64,000 nt of DNA from Bacteroidota bacterium (GCA_018829205.1 JAHJUE010000035.1:144623-208622), one strand, 5' to 3'. Positions 54,283 through 63,834 are shown, counted from the stretch's first letter. Numbers and translations: made by a program. Notes: a model not told the origin generated them from the letters alone.

Positions 54283-54355
54283 TGGGCAGAGAGGGAATTG
54301 AACCCCCGACACAAGGATTTTCAGTCCTTTGCTCTACCGACTGAGCTATCTGCCC
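54283..54355 (-). tRNA. tRNA-Phe (anticodon GAA)
   Basis: A 73-nt cloverleaf on the minus strand: acceptor GGGCAGA/TCTGCCC, D-arm GCTC...GAGC, anticodon stem AAGGA/TCCTT with loop CTGAAAA (anticodon GAA), T-arm GGGGG-TTCAATT-CCCTC and discriminator A. CCA is not encoded. A Bacteroidota-type promoter lies upstream and a hairpin terminator downstream. Confidence 0.97.
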
Positions 54356-54372
54356 CCTTCAAAAAACGAACC

Positions 54373-54402
54373 CAAATTTAGAGAATTCTTTTAAAAAAAC
54401 AA
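54373..54402 (-). promoter_or_regulatory. Bacteroidota-type promoter for tRNA-Phe
   Basis: On the minus strand TTG, 19 bases, then TAAATTTG, matching the Bacteroidota -33/-7 pattern (TTG, about 19-20 nt, TAnnTTTG). The -7 box ends 17 bases before the tRNA 5' end. Confidence 0.75.
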
Positions 54403-54423
54403 AACAATTTTATAAAATAGTTA

Positions 54424-54537
54424 ATAAAGTTTGTAAAGTGGAAAGTTTATAAAGTTACAAAGAATATAACTATTAGCAGTATAATATTTCTTTATCTTTA
54501 CAAACTTTATGAACTTTATGAACTTTATGAACTTTCA
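54424..54537. repeat. intergenic inverted repeat with 9-bp tandem repeats
   Basis: A 15-bp arm (54424-54438, containing AAAGTTTGTAAAG) pairs with 54496-54510 (CTTTACAAACTTT core). The right arm runs into tandem 9-bp units GAACTTTAT (54511-54537, third unit altered). The same arm sequence forms the hairpin at 40518-40550. It abuts the 3' end of the NCS2 permease gene. Confidence 0.6.
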
Positions 54538-54538
54538 A

Positions 54539-55864
54539 CTAAATAAACAAAGCCGCTATTGCTAAAATATCGATCACTATTAACATCCAGCTTACTTCTT
54601 CTTTTTTACCCATTACAAGTTTAATTATTGTCCAGCTAATAAAACTCCAAATGATCCCTTGAGTAATTGAGTAAGTTAAAGGAATAAGAATCATTCCGAA
54701 GAAAGCGGGAATTGAATCGTCAAATTTACCCCAGTTTATTTTCAGCACCGGTTTCATCATAAAAACACCGACAAGAATTAATGCCGGCGCGGTAGCAATA
54801 GAAGGAACAACCGAAAGTATCGGTGACAAAAACATAAACGGTAAAAATAAAAGTCCTGCAATAACAGCTGTTAAACCTGTTCTTCCTCCCTCTTCTACTC
54901 CGGTTGCCGATTCAATATAACTTGTACCGGAACTTGTACCGAAAATGCCTGATATTGTTGTGGAAACGGCATCAACAATTAAAGATTCTTTTATATTTCT
55001 CGGTTCACCGTTTTCATCTACAAGATCAGCGGCTTCTGCAACGCCGATAAAGGTAGAAATTGAATCGAACATGTCTGTAAACAAAAATGCGAATACAACA
55101 GGAAACAGAGCGAGTTTTAATGATTCGACAAGATCCATACCTAAGAATAAACTAAAATCCGGCATTGAGAGAAATCCTTTCCAGGTCACAAGAGTAGAAA
55201 TTCCGTAATTAATTGCGGAAGCGTCTCCATAAAATCTGCCGATTGGTATTGCTAACAATGTTGTAGCCGCAATTCCTAATATTAAAGCTCCTTTAATTCT
55301 TTTAATAACAAGTATTGATGTAATAAGAAGCCCGATTAAAAAAGTAATTGTAATTGAATCCAAAGGTCCAATGCTTACCAAGGTTGCGGGATTATCAACA
55401 ATAAACTTCGCATTAACAAATCCTATAAATGTAATAAACAAACCTATGCCTGCGGAAATTGCATATCGTATTTGTTTTGGAATTGCCTGTACAATTAATG
55501 TTCGAATGTTAAAAATTGATAAAAGTAAAAATACAATTCCGGACCAGAAAACTGCGCCTAAGGCAACTTCCCATTTAACACCCATTCCAAGTACTACCGA
55601 ATAGGTGAAGAAAGCGTTCAAACCCATTCCAGGAGCTACAACAATAGGGTTATTGGCATATAGACCCATCATTATGCTGCTGAATGCACTTACAAGCACT
55701 GTAGCCGTTAAAACACCGTTAAATGACATGCCCGTGTTTGAAATAATGGAAGGATTAACAATAATTATATACATTGTTGCCAAAAAAGTAGTTATACCTG
55801 CAATTATTTCTGTTTTTGTATCGGTTTGATATTTTGAAAAATTAAAAAACTCTTTCATTTTCAT
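54539..55864 (-). CDS. NCS2-family purine permease (AzgA-like)
   Basis: This inner-membrane carrier of the NCS2 (AzgA/GhxP/PbuG-like) group has about 12-14 membrane segments. It begins KTEIIAGITTFLATMYIIIVNPSI and has APGMGLNAFFTYSVVLGMG and DMFDSISTFIGVAEAADLVDE, hallmarks of the adenine/guanine/hypoxanthine permease branch. At 441 residues it is full length. It is 12 bases downstream of a DUF5020 gene, which is in turn downstream of uraA, suggesting a nucleobase uptake operon. Confidence 0.9.
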   Translation of the reverse strand: MKMKEFFNFSKYQTDTKTEIIAGITTFLATMYIIIVNPSIISNTGMSFNGVLTATVLVSAFSSIMMGLYANNPIVVAPGMGLNAFFTYSVVLGMGVKWEVALGAVFWSGIVFLLLSIFNIRTLIVQAIPKQIRYAISAGIGLFITFIGFVNAKFIVDNPATLVSIGPLDSITITFLIGLLITSILVIKRIKGALILGIAATTLLAIPIGRFYGDASAINYGISTLVTWKGFLSMPDFSLFLGMDLVESLKLALFPVVFAFLFTDMFDSISTFIGVAEAADLVDENGEPRNIKESLIVDAVSTTISGIFGTSSGTSYIESATGVEEGGRTGLTAVIAGLLFLPFMFLSPILSVVPSIATAPALILVGVFMMKPVLKINWGKFDDSIPAFFGMILIPLTYSITQGIIWSFISWTIIKLVMGKKEEVSWMLIVIDILAIAALFI

Positions 55865-55876
55865 TTCCCGTTTTTA

Positions 55877-56575
55877 TTAGAAATTCCATTTAACTGCTAA
55901 TGTAGGCATTACTTTTATTTCTTTCTGAAATGGCAAGAAGTTATTGCTAATTTCTAATTCTGTTCCAATTGATAAATGCTTATCATAATTATACCATAAT
56001 TGCGGCTCGGTTAAGAATACTATCTCTTTATCATCTGTACCTGCTGTACCGGCTCTAAGTATTTCGTCCTGACTCCATACATCCATAAATCCTGTAAAAT
56101 TAATTTTCCCGTCAAGGAAAGGAACAAACCAGACCACTGTTAATTGGCCGTCAGCTCCTTCCGATCCGTATGTGCTTCTATATAAAAGATCAGTGTTTAA
56201 CGTTACAAAACCAAGATCTATCGGATAACTGACACCTGCTAGAAATGTTTGATTTAGAGTAACGGCGATATTACCCAATACAGGAACAGGCACCCCAACA
56301 AATCCGTCATTATATTGTAGTGTCAAAGACAATTTTTCATAAACGCTTACATAACGGGCGATTTCAAAATAAGCTAATGAAATGCCTTTATTTCCGGACA
56401 AATTGTAATCAAAATCAACAAAGAAGAAAGTAGCTCCGTATTCATCGGGCTTAAACATTTCTAACGTTGTTGTAAAATATTTTCTGTCCTCACCCATATC
56501 ATAATGAACTTGTAAATTTTGAGCAGAAATTTTTGCAGCGATAACCAACAATAAAACAAGAATAACTTTTTTCAT
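55877..56575 (-). CDS. DUF5020-family outer-membrane-type protein
   Basis: This 232-residue protein has a signal peptide (MKKVILVLLLVIAAKISAQ) and beta-strand-rich mature part typical of an outer-membrane barrel. VHYDMGEDRKYFTTTLEMFKPDEYGATFFFVDFDYN and YFEIARYVSV match DUF5020, which is related to Tsx-like nucleoside channels. It ends in VKWNF, with a terminal aromatic residue common in barrels. It lies between two nucleobase permease genes, which supports a role in outer-membrane passage of nucleosides or bases; this is inferred. Confidence 0.82.
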   Translation of the reverse strand: MKKVILVLLLVIAAKISAQNLQVHYDMGEDRKYFTTTLEMFKPDEYGATFFFVDFDYNLSGNKGISLAYFEIARYVSVYEKLSLTLQYNDGFVGVPVPVLGNIAVTLNQTFLAGVSYPIDLGFVTLNTDLLYRSTYGSEGADGQLTVVWFVPFLDGKINFTGFMDVWSQDEILRAGTAGTDDKEIVFLTEPQLWYNYDKHLSIGTELEISNNFLPFQKEIKVMPTLAVKWNF

Positions 56576-56589
56576 TTTTTTCTCCAGTA

Positions 56590-57822
56590 TTATATTTGTT
56601 TTGGTAATAATCTATTTAATAAAACACCAACGATGCCTGCTAAACCAATTCCGGAAAGCTGAAACTCACCGTATCCTAAAAGCATATCGCCTATTCCAAA
56701 AACCAAAATTACGGCGACTATTACAAGGTTGCGTGACTTAGACATATCTACCTTATGATTAACCAGCGAGCCTATACCTATTGCAGCAATCATTCCGAAT
56801 AATAAAACCATTATGCCACCCATAACCGGAATCGGAATAGTTTTAAGAACAGCACCAAGTTTACCTAAAAAGGCGAATAAGATCGCGAACACCGCGGCAA
56901 TTGTCATTAATTTCGGCTCAAACTTTTTAATTAACGCGACTGCTCCGGTAACCTCGGAATAAGTTGTGTTCGGAGGACCGCCGAGCATTGACGCCGTAAA
57001 TGTTGCAATTCCGTCACCTAAAAGAGTTCTATGCAATCCCGGATTTTCTATATAATCTTTTTTAGCCGCTTCCGAAATTGCCAGTATATCGCCAACGTGT
57101 TCAATAGCCGGAGCAATTGCTACTGGAAGAATAAAAAGTATTGCGCCGATATCAAGAATTGGGAACTCATATGAACCGTTAGCCAATGCGCTAATCCAAG
57201 GAATTGTAAACCAATCGGAATCAAATACAGGCTGAAAATTTATTTTCCCTAAAAATAAAGTAAGTATATAACCTGCAATTATACCGCATAAAATCGGAAT
57301 TAAACTTAACAGACCTTTTCCTTTTAATACTATAAATATTGTAACGGCAAGACTGAAAAGTGCAACAAGGATAGCAACATAATCAACTTCAGTACCGCCT
57401 GTAAAATTTTTAGTCATGCCGACGGCAACAGGTGCCAATTTTAATCCGATCACCATAATAACAGGTCCGGTTACAACGGCAGGTAAATATTTTTCAATGA
57501 CTTGAACCCCTTCGTATTTAACCAATGCCGCTAAAACAACATAAAGAAGTCCGGCACTGGCAAGACCTCCTAATGTTTCACCTAAACCGTACTGCTGAAT
57601 ACCGATTTGAATAGGAGCAATAAACGCAAATGAACTCGCAAGAAAAATTGGAACCTTTACCTTTGTTACAGATTGAAAGATTAAAGTACCGATTCCCGCT
57701 GTGAATAAAGCTATTGAAGGGTCCAAACCCGTTAATAGCGGAACTAATACAAGCGCTCCAAATGCGACAAAAAGCATCTGCGCACCGATTAGAATATCAT
57801 TGCCGGATAATTTAGTTTTCAT
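56590..57822 (-). CDS. uraA: uracil/xanthine permease (NCS2, UraA-like)
   Basis: This 410-residue inner-membrane symporter has about 14 membrane segments. It has GAQMLFVAFGALVLVPLLTGLDPSIAL, AIEHVGDILAISEAAKKDYIENPGLHRTLLGDG, GGPPNTTYSEVTGAVAL and IPIPVMGGIMVLLFGMIAA, all typical of UraA/PyrP uracil permeases. It is the first gene of uraA-DUF5020-NCS2. Uracil is the most likely substrate, but xanthine cannot be ruled out. Confidence 0.9.
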   Translation of the reverse strand: MKTKLSGNDILIGAQMLFVAFGALVLVPLLTGLDPSIALFTAGIGTLIFQSVTKVKVPIFLASSFAFIAPIQIGIQQYGLGETLGGLASAGLLYVVLAALVKYEGVQVIEKYLPAVVTGPVIMVIGLKLAPVAVGMTKNFTGGTEVDYVAILVALFSLAVTIFIVLKGKGLLSLIPILCGIIAGYILTLFLGKINFQPVFDSDWFTIPWISALANGSYEFPILDIGAILFILPVAIAPAIEHVGDILAISEAAKKDYIENPGLHRTLLGDGIATFTASMLGGPPNTTYSEVTGAVALIKKFEPKLMTIAAVFAILFAFLGKLGAVLKTIPIPVMGGIMVLLFGMIAAIGIGSLVNHKVDMSKSRNLVIVAVILVFGIGDMLLGYGEFQLSGIGLAGIVGVLLNRLLPKQI

Positions 57823-57942
57823 GTTACCTTTGAATTGGTTAATAAGATATTGGAATGCTTTTATAACGTTGGAATTAAATATAAGTCATTATTTTAATTT
57901 ATCAAAAATTAATTAAGCGATTTTATTATTTATTTAAAATAA

Positions 57943-57967
57943 AAACGCAGACTTAATGTCTGCGTTT
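57943..57967 (-). terminator. terminator after arcB
   Basis: A perfect 10-bp inverted repeat (AAACGCAGAC / GTCTGCGTTT) with a 5-base loop, followed on the minus strand by a T-rich tract. It ends the glmS/GTPase/arcC/arcB run before uraA. Confidence 0.85.
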
Positions 57968-57997
57968 ATTAAAAATATACATGCATAAATAATAATA

Positions 57998-58999
57998 TTA
58001 GCTGCCTAGCGTAGCGACCATTATTGCCTTAATTGTATGAAGTCTGTTTTCTGCTTCGTCAAATACAATTGAATGATGAGATTCAAAAACATCTTCGGTT
58101 ACTTCCATTGCTTCAAGACCGAATTTATTAAAGATATCTTCACCCACCGCGGTTTCTCTATTATGGAAAGCTGGGAGACAATGCATAAATTTCACATCCG
58201 GATTTCCTGTATTTTTTATCATATCCATATTTATTTGATATGGCTTTAAAAGTTTTATTCTTTCTTCCCATACTGATTCAGGTTCTCCCATGGAGACCCA
58301 AACATCGGTATATAAGAAATCGGTACCTTTGACTCCTTTAACAGGATCTTCACTTAAAGTTATTGTTGCTCCTGTTTCTTCAGCAATTTCTTTGCACTTT
58401 TTAACAAGTTCTTCTTCCGGCCAGCATTCTTTTGGGGCAACAGCGGTAAATTTCATACCCATTTTTGCGCAGCCTACCATTAAGGAATTACCCATATTAT
58501 TTCTTGCATCGCCGAGGTATGTAAAATTAACATCCCGTAGAGGTTTATCCGTATGTTCCATTATTGTTAAAAAATCCGCTAATATTTGAGTCGGATGAAA
58601 TTCATTTGTTAAACCGTTCCATACAGGCACGCCTGCATATTTGCCTAATTCTTCAACAATATCCTGTCCGTAACCTCTGTATTCAATTCCATCATACATT
58701 CGGCCCAGAACACGAGCAGTATCTTTCATTGATTCTTTTTTACCCATTTGTGAACCGGCCGGTCCTAAATATGTAACGCCTGCGCCTTGATCCAATGCCG
58801 CGACTTCAAACGCGCAGCGTGTTCTCGTAGAATCTTTAGCAAAAAGAAGAACTACATTCTTACCTTTTAATGTTTGTTTTTCTGTTCCGGAATATTTAGC
58901 TGTTTTTAATTCCTTAGAAAGATCCAATAAAAACTGAATTTCCTTTGGAGTAAAATCCAGCAGTTTCAGAAAGTTTCTGTTTCGTAAATTGAATGCCAT
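57998..58999 (-). CDS. arcB: ornithine carbamoyltransferase
   Basis: This cytosolic enzyme interconverts ornithine plus carbamoyl phosphate and citrulline. It has [21 protein letters not shown] (carbamoyl-phosphate site), [43 protein letters not shown] (ornithine site) and [12 protein letters not shown]. The sequence closely follows bona fide OTCs rather than YgeW or knotted transcarbamylases. At 333 residues it is full length. Being next to carbamate kinase, the catabolic ArcB direction is likely, but no arginine deiminase gene is in the window. Confidence 0.94.
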   Translation of the reverse strand: MAFNLRNRNFLKLLDFTPKEIQFLLDLSKELKTAKYSGTEKQTLKGKNVVLLFAKDSTRTRCAFEVAALDQGAGVTYLGPAGSQMGKKESMKDTARVLGRMYDGIEYRGYGQDIVEELGKYAGVPVWNGLTNEFHPTQILADFLTIMEHTDKPLRDVNFTYLGDARNNMGNSLMVGCAKMGMKFTAVAPKECWPEEELVKKCKEIAEETGATITLSEDPVKGVKGTDFLYTDVWVSMGEPESVWEERIKLLKPYQINMDMIKNTGNPDVKFMHCLPAFHNRETAVGEDIFNKFGLEAMEVTEDVFESHHSIVFDEAENRLHTIKAIMVATLGS

Positions 59000-59048
59000 G
59001 TTTTTACCTTATCTATTTCTTTGTGAGTTTATTTAGTTTATAAACTTA

Positions 59049-59996
59049 TTATTCCGCCGTTATGCGAGTTCCAAAACTTCCGCCTTTTGTTAACTGACTT
59101 GCTTCGGTAATAATTGTCTGATTACCGCCGTTTTCAACAAAATTAATTGCGGCTAAAATTTTTGGACCCATACTGCCGGCAGCGAATTCACCGTCATTAT
59201 AATATTTTCGCGCATCTTTTACCGAAATTACATCCAGAGCTTTTTGACCGGGGGTATTAAATTTAATATAAACTTTCGGAACATCGGTAAAAATAAAGAA
59301 TTCTTCAGCTCCTACTTCCCTTGCCAGTAATGCGGAAGCAAGATCTTTATCAATAACCGCCTCAATAGCTTCAAGATGGTCATTTTCATGCCTGAATATG
59401 GGAATACCGCCGCCGCCGGCAGCGACAACAATGTGACCTCTTTCAACTAATTCTTTTACAATCGCCTTGTTCATTATATCCATTGGTTTTGGGGAAGCAA
59501 CAACTCTTCTCCACCCTCTTTTACGCGGATCTTCCTTAAACTGCCAGTTATTTGTTTTTGACAAAAGATCGGCTTCTTCTTTTAAGTAAAACGCGCCAAC
59601 AGGTTTTGTAGGGTTATCAAACGCCTCATCTTTTTTATCAACAAGCACCTGAGTTACCAATGTAACTACATTTCTTTCAATCTTATAATCATTAAGAACA
59701 TTTCTCATCTGTCTTTCAATCATGTAACCGATTCCACCCTGGGAATCGGCTACACAAATATCAATTGGCATTTTAGGAAGTTTATACTGATTAAACCCGG
59801 CTTCGTTTCTTAGCAGGATATTTCCCACCTGCGGACCGTTTCCGTGAGTTATTACAATACTGTAACCATCGTTTAATAAACTTACTAATTTCTCGCAAGT
59901 ATCATAAGCATTCTGTTCCTGTTCGTCAATAGTACCAATCTGATTGCCGCGGAGCAACGCGTTACCTCCGAATGCGACAACTGCTATCTTTTTCAT
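59049..59996 (-). CDS. arcC: carbamate kinase
   Basis: This cytosolic kinase makes ATP from carbamoyl phosphate, giving carbamate (CO2 and NH3). Signatures are VVAFGGNALLRG, SIVITHGNGPQVGNILLRNE, VVASPKPMDIMNKAIV, IVVAAGGGGIPIF and FAAGSMGPKILAAINFVENGG. At 315 residues it is normal. Its ATG overlaps the stop of the upstream cDPGS-like gene (ATGA), so the two are translationally coupled. With the OTC gene it forms an energy-yielding unit. Confidence 0.96.
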   Translation of the reverse strand: MKKIAVVAFGGNALLRGNQIGTIDEQEQNAYDTCEKLVSLLNDGYSIVITHGNGPQVGNILLRNEAGFNQYKLPKMPIDICVADSQGGIGYMIERQMRNVLNDYKIERNVVTLVTQVLVDKKDEAFDNPTKPVGAFYLKEEADLLSKTNNWQFKEDPRKRGWRRVVASPKPMDIMNKAIVKELVERGHIVVAAGGGGIPIFRHENDHLEAIEAVIDKDLASALLAREVGAEEFFIFTDVPKVYIKFNTPGQKALDVISVKDARKYYNDGEFAAGSMGPKILAAINFVENGGNQTIITEASQLTKGGSFGTRITAE

Positions 59997-61312
59997 AAAA
60001 TTCCTTTTTCTTTCAAAACACTTTCTAATGTATTTGCTCCGATTTCCTGCAGTTCATATTGAACTCTTGTAGAAGGTTTGTTTATTTTTAATATTCTTCC
60101 CAGGTCAATCGGAGTTCCGATTACTACAGAATCACAATCAACATTGTTTATAGTTTCCTGCAGATCCTTCATTTGTGCATCACCATATCCCATCGCAGGA
60201 AGAAGTATGCCAATATTTGGATATTTTTCATATGTTTCGGTTATTGAACCAACTGTATAAGGACGAGGATCAACAATTTCTAATGCTCCTAATTTTTGAG
60301 CCGCGACAGTACCGGCACCGTATTTCATTTCTCCGTGCGTTAAAGTCGGACCGTCTTCAACAACAAGAACTCTTTTGCCTTTTATAACCGACGGATCGTC
60401 GACCATTAATGGCGATGCGCCTTCAATAATAATTGCGTTAGGGTTTATTGCCTTTGTATTGTTAATTACAGTTAAAATATCTTTCGCGTCGGCAGAATCA
60501 ATTTTATTAATTACAGCTGCGTCGGCCATTCTTAATGAAGTATTTCCGGGATAATAAGAAAGTTCATGTCCGGGTCTGTGCGGATCAACAACCGTAAAAG
60601 TAACATCAGCTTTATAGAAAGACATATCATTATTTCCGCCGTCCCATAAAATAACGTCGGCTTCTTTTTCGGCTTCTCTTAAAATCGCTTCATAATCAAC
60701 GCCTGAGTAAATAATTCCGCCTAAAGCTATATGCGGTTCATATTCTTCAATTTCTTCAATTGTGCACTCATGAGTTTTTAGATCTTCCAACGTAGCGAAT
60801 CTTTGAACTTTTTGTTTTACCAAGTCGCCGTAAGGCATTGGATGGCGTATAGCAACAACTTTTTTACCGGCATCTCTTAACAATCTAACAATTTTTCTTG
60901 AAGTCTGAGATTTTCCGCATCCAGTTCTTACAGCTAAAACTGCTACAACAGGTTTAGTACTTTTAACTTGTGTTTCAGCGCCGCCTAATAATCTGAAAGA
61001 GATTCCGGCCGCGTTTACCATTGAAGCTTTTGTCATTACATAATTAAACGGAACATCGGAATAAGAGAAAACTACCTCGTGTACGTCATATTTTTTAATA
61101 AGATCCAATAATTCAGATTCTTCATAAATTTTTATTCCTTTTGGATATAATTTACCTGCCAGTTCCGCCGGATAAACTCTTCCATCAATATTCGGAATTT
61201 GTGTCGCGGTAAATGCGACTACATTATAATCCGCGTTATCTCTGAAATAAACATTAAAGTTGTGGAAATCACGCCCTGCGGCGCCCATAATTAATACATT
61301 TTTCTTAGACAT
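59993..61312 (-). CDS. cyclic 2,3-diphosphoglycerate synthetase-like GTPase
   Basis: This 439-residue protein belongs to the family named after archaeal cDPG synthetase. The N-terminal half is Rossmann-like (VLIMGAAGRDFHNFNVYFRD). A P-loop-like AVRTGCGKSQTSRKIV is near residue 127, WDGGNND acts as Walker B, and NKID as the base-specificity motif. In bacteria the real reaction is not established; many homologues sit beside carbamate kinase genes, as here with a 4-base overlap. A nucleotide-dependent ligase or phosphotransfer role in carbamoyl-phosphate metabolism is inference. Confidence 0.78.
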   Translation of the reverse strand: MSKKNVLIMGAAGRDFHNFNVYFRDNADYNVVAFTATQIPNIDGRVYPAELAGKLYPKGIKIYEESELLDLIKKYDVHEVVFSYSDVPFNYVMTKASMVNAAGISFRLLGGAETQVKSTKPVVAVLAVRTGCGKSQTSRKIVRLLRDAGKKVVAIRHPMPYGDLVKQKVQRFATLEDLKTHECTIEEIEEYEPHIALGGIIYSGVDYEAILREAEKEADVILWDGGNNDMSFYKADVTFTVVDPHRPGHELSYYPGNTSLRMADAAVINKIDSADAKDILTVINNTKAINPNAIIIEGASPLMVDDPSVIKGKRVLVVEDGPTLTHGEMKYGAGTVAAQKLGALEIVDPRPYTVGSITETYEKYPNIGILLPAMGYGDAQMKDLQETINNVDCDSVVIGTPIDLGRILKINKPSTRVQYELQEIGANTLESVLKEKGIL

Positions 61313-61332
61313 AAATACTGCTCCTGTTTATT

Positions 61333-63165
61333 TTATTCAACTGTTACGCTTTTGGCTAAATTACGGGGCTGATCAACATTAAGTCCCTTTTTAACCGCTA
61401 TATGATAAGCCAATAACTGCAAAGGAATTACAGTTAAAATCGGCATTAGTATTTCTAATGTGTGTGGAATTTTAATGCAATAATCTACAAGTCCGTCAAT
61501 ATCGTAATCATTCTCAGTAGCAATCGCTATAATACGGCCTTTTCTTGCCCGGACTTCCTGAATATTACTTATTACTTTGTCATAAATTGAATCGTGCGGT
61601 GCAATAAATACAGCCGGCATGTTTTCATCAATTAATGCTATTGGTCCGTGTTTCATTTCCGCGGCAGGATATCCTTCAGCGTGTATATATGATATTTCTT
61701 TTAATTTAAGCGCACCTTCCAATGCGACAGGGAAATTATAACCTCTTCCCAGGTATAAGAAGTTTTTAGCGTCGACAAAATGCTCGGCAATTTTTTCAAT
61801 TTCGGAATTCATTTCTAATATTTTTTTAATTTTTCCGGGAAGCGCTTCCAGTTCGGTTAATACTTTTTTACCATCAACAAAACTCATTGATTTTTTTCTT
61901 GCGATTAAAAGAGTAATTTGCGCCAGCACCATTAATTGCGATGTAAATGCTTTTGTTGAAGCAACTCCAATTTCCGGACCGGCATGAATATAAACTCCCG
62001 CTTCGCTTTCTCTTGCAATAGAACTTCCTACAACATTACAAATTCCCAGCACTAACGCGCCTTTTCTTTTAGCTTCTTTCATTGCCGCCAATGTATCAGC
62101 TGTTTCGCCGCTTTGCGAAATAAAAAGAATTGTATCATCAGAGTAAATTATCGGGCTTCTGTATCTAAATTCCGAAGCGTATTCTACTTCAACCGGAATT
62201 TGAGCGAACTGTTCTATCATATATTCGCCTACCAAGGCGGCATGCCATGAAGTTCCGCAGGCCGAAATAATTATTCGTTTGGAATTAGCAAGTCTATCCT
62301 CGTAACCCTGAAGTCCGCCCAGCTTTGTACTTCCCTCTTTAAATAATAATCTTCCGCGCATCGCGTTTGTTATGGAATCGGGCTGTTCCATAATTTCTTT
62401 AAGCATAAAATGCGGGTATCCGCCTTTACTTAATTCATCCAGTTCAAGAGTTACGTTTTCTATTTCTTTTTTTATAGACTCGTCGCTTATATTCTTAACA
62501 AAAAAGTTATCCTTTGTTAATTCGCAAATCTCGTTATCATCCAAATAAACTACTCTTTTTGTATGCTGAATAAGCGCGCTTACGTCTGAAGAAATAAAAT
62601 TTTCATTTTCTCCGATACCTATAACAAGAGGCGAACCTTTTCTTGCGGCTATTATTTTATCCGGTTCTTTTTTACTAATTACCGCTATTCCGTATGCGCC
62701 TTCAACTTCATTCAAAGCGTATCTAACGGAATCAAAAAGTGACAAATTCTTTTTCATAAAACTATCGATAAGAAGAACCAAAACTTCTGTATCCGTTTCG
62801 GACGCAAAATTGTAACCTTGTTTTTTCAGTTTTGTTTTTAATACCTGATAATTTTCAATGATACCGTTATGTATCATGAATAAATCTTTATTCTCGTTAA
62901 AATGAGGATGAGCGTTTATTTCATTAGGAGCGCCGTGAGTAGCCCAGCGGGTATGACCAATTCCCAGAGGTGCGTCAAGTTTGTTTAAATTCAGCATTGC
63001 TTCCAACGCCGAAACTTTACCTTCGCATTTTACAACATCTGTTGAAACGGAATTAATTGTTGCGATTCCGGCAGAATCATATCCTCTATATTCTAATCTT
63101 TTTAAGCCTTCAAGTATTATTGGTACGCAATTTTTATTACCTATATATCCAACTATTCCGCACAT
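61333..63165 (-). CDS. glmS: glutamine-fructose-6-phosphate aminotransferase
   Basis: This cytosolic enzyme makes glucosamine-6-phosphate for cell wall and LPS. The start MCGIVGYIGNKN exposes Cys2 as the glutaminase nucleophile. The N-terminal domain has HTRWATHGAPNEINAHPH. The two SIS domains contain IISACGTSWHAALVG and FLYLGRGYNFPVALEGALKLKEISYIHAEGYPAAEMKHGP, and it ends PRNLAKSVTVE. At 610 residues it is full length. No glmS ribozyme-like sequence is seen upstream. It is the first gene of the run to arcB, 20 bases before the GTPase gene. Confidence 0.97.
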   Translation of the reverse strand: MCGIVGYIGNKNCVPIILEGLKRLEYRGYDSAGIATINSVSTDVVKCEGKVSALEAMLNLNKLDAPLGIGHTRWATHGAPNEINAHPHFNENKDLFMIHNGIIENYQVLKTKLKKQGYNFASETDTEVLVLLIDSFMKKNLSLFDSVRYALNEVEGAYGIAVISKKEPDKIIAARKGSPLVIGIGENENFISSDVSALIQHTKRVVYLDDNEICELTKDNFFVKNISDESIKKEIENVTLELDELSKGGYPHFMLKEIMEQPDSITNAMRGRLLFKEGSTKLGGLQGYEDRLANSKRIIISACGTSWHAALVGEYMIEQFAQIPVEVEYASEFRYRSPIIYSDDTILFISQSGETADTLAAMKEAKRKGALVLGICNVVGSSIARESEAGVYIHAGPEIGVASTKAFTSQLMVLAQITLLIARKKSMSFVDGKKVLTELEALPGKIKKILEMNSEIEKIAEHFVDAKNFLYLGRGYNFPVALEGALKLKEISYIHAEGYPAAEMKHGPIALIDENMPAVFIAPHDSIYDKVISNIQEVRARKGRIIAIATENDYDIDGLVDYCIKIPHTLEILMPILTVIPLQLLAYHIAVKKGLNVDQPRNLAKSVTVE

Positions 63166-63185
63166 AGCAGGTACTCCTAATTGTT

Positions 63186-63698
63186 AATAAAGAAACGGAT
63201 AAATATAAGTAATTACTTAGAGATCTGGGCAGGGCCTGAGTAAAAGAGGGTTCTTTTTTACAATATTATGATGATTTATTTTTATGAAAATAATCATTTT
63301 GTTAAATCGCTTAATAAGATATTATTATCATTGATAATTTGAGAAATTTAATTCTGATTTGCAACTGTCATTTAAACATTTTATTACTTTTTGTATATCT
63401 TCATTATTGGTTTAGTATTGTTTCTCAGTAGTTTAAGTGTTTTGACAGTGTTTTCAAAGGGTATTCAGAGGGTTTTCAAAGGATTTTCAAAATCTTTGTT
63501 TTAGTAGTTGAAGTTAGATATAATACTTAAACATTTTGAATATTTTTGTAGTAATGAAATACTAATAATTAATAATTAAGATAAAAAATTTTTCTTAAAA
63601 ACTAAATATTATCTTCGTACTTTTAACTGTATACCGGTTTTTAAAAAAAAATAAATTGAATTACAGCCTTTATAGTATTATATTTGTCACTCAAATTT
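63186..63698. other. gene-free region between glmS and tRNA-Arg
   Basis: About 510 AT-rich bases without a convincing gene. It holds loosely repeated TTTTCAAAGG-like words at about 63450-63490 (three imperfect occurrences) and, at its right end, the tRNA promoter. I see no riboswitch or known RNA. Confidence 0.5.
63656..63686 (+). promoter_or_regulatory. Bacteroidota-type promoter for tRNA-Arg
   Basis: TTG at 63656, 20 bases, then TATATTTG at 63679-63686, a clean match to the TTG/TAnnTTTG pattern, with the tRNA 5' end 12 bases after the -7 box. Confidence 0.8.
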
Positions 63699-63772
63699 GC
63701 ACCCGTAGCTCAACTGGATAGAGCGTTTGACTACGGATCAAAAGGTTGAGGGTTCGAATCCTTCCGGGTGTA
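63699..63772 (+). tRNA. tRNA-Arg (anticodon ACG)
   Basis: A 74-nt cloverleaf: acceptor GCACCCG/CGGGTGT, D-arm GCTC...GAGC, anticodon stem TTTGA/TCAAA with loop CTACGGA (anticodon ACG, expected to be edited to ICG), variable AGGTT, T-arm GAGGG-TTCGAAT-CCTTC, discriminator A. CCA is not encoded. It has its own promoter and a hairpin terminator, and a damaged tandem copy follows. Confidence 0.97.
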
Positions 63773-63800
63773 CAAAGATAATTTTTAATGTTGAATTATG

Positions 63801-63834
63801 AATGCTAAATTGAAAACTCGATTTAGCATTTTTT
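63801..63834 (+). terminator. terminator after tRNA-Arg
   Basis: AATGCTAAAT / ATTTAGCATT, a perfect 10-bp stem with a 10-base loop followed by TTTTTT. An identical copy is at 63966-63999. Confidence 0.85.

Noticed and set aside
57998..58999. YgeW-type or knotted transcarbamylase instead of OTC
   Set aside because: The sequence retains all ornithine-site motifs and closely follows standard OTCs.
63166..63260. Possible glmS ribozyme upstream of glmS
   Set aside because: I looked at the leader on the minus strand and see no recognisable ribozyme core; only an AGGAG RBS.
63420..63490. TTTTCAAAGG-like words as a repeat array
   Set aside because: Only two good and one poor copies with irregular spacing; not CRISPR-like and probably base-composition noise.
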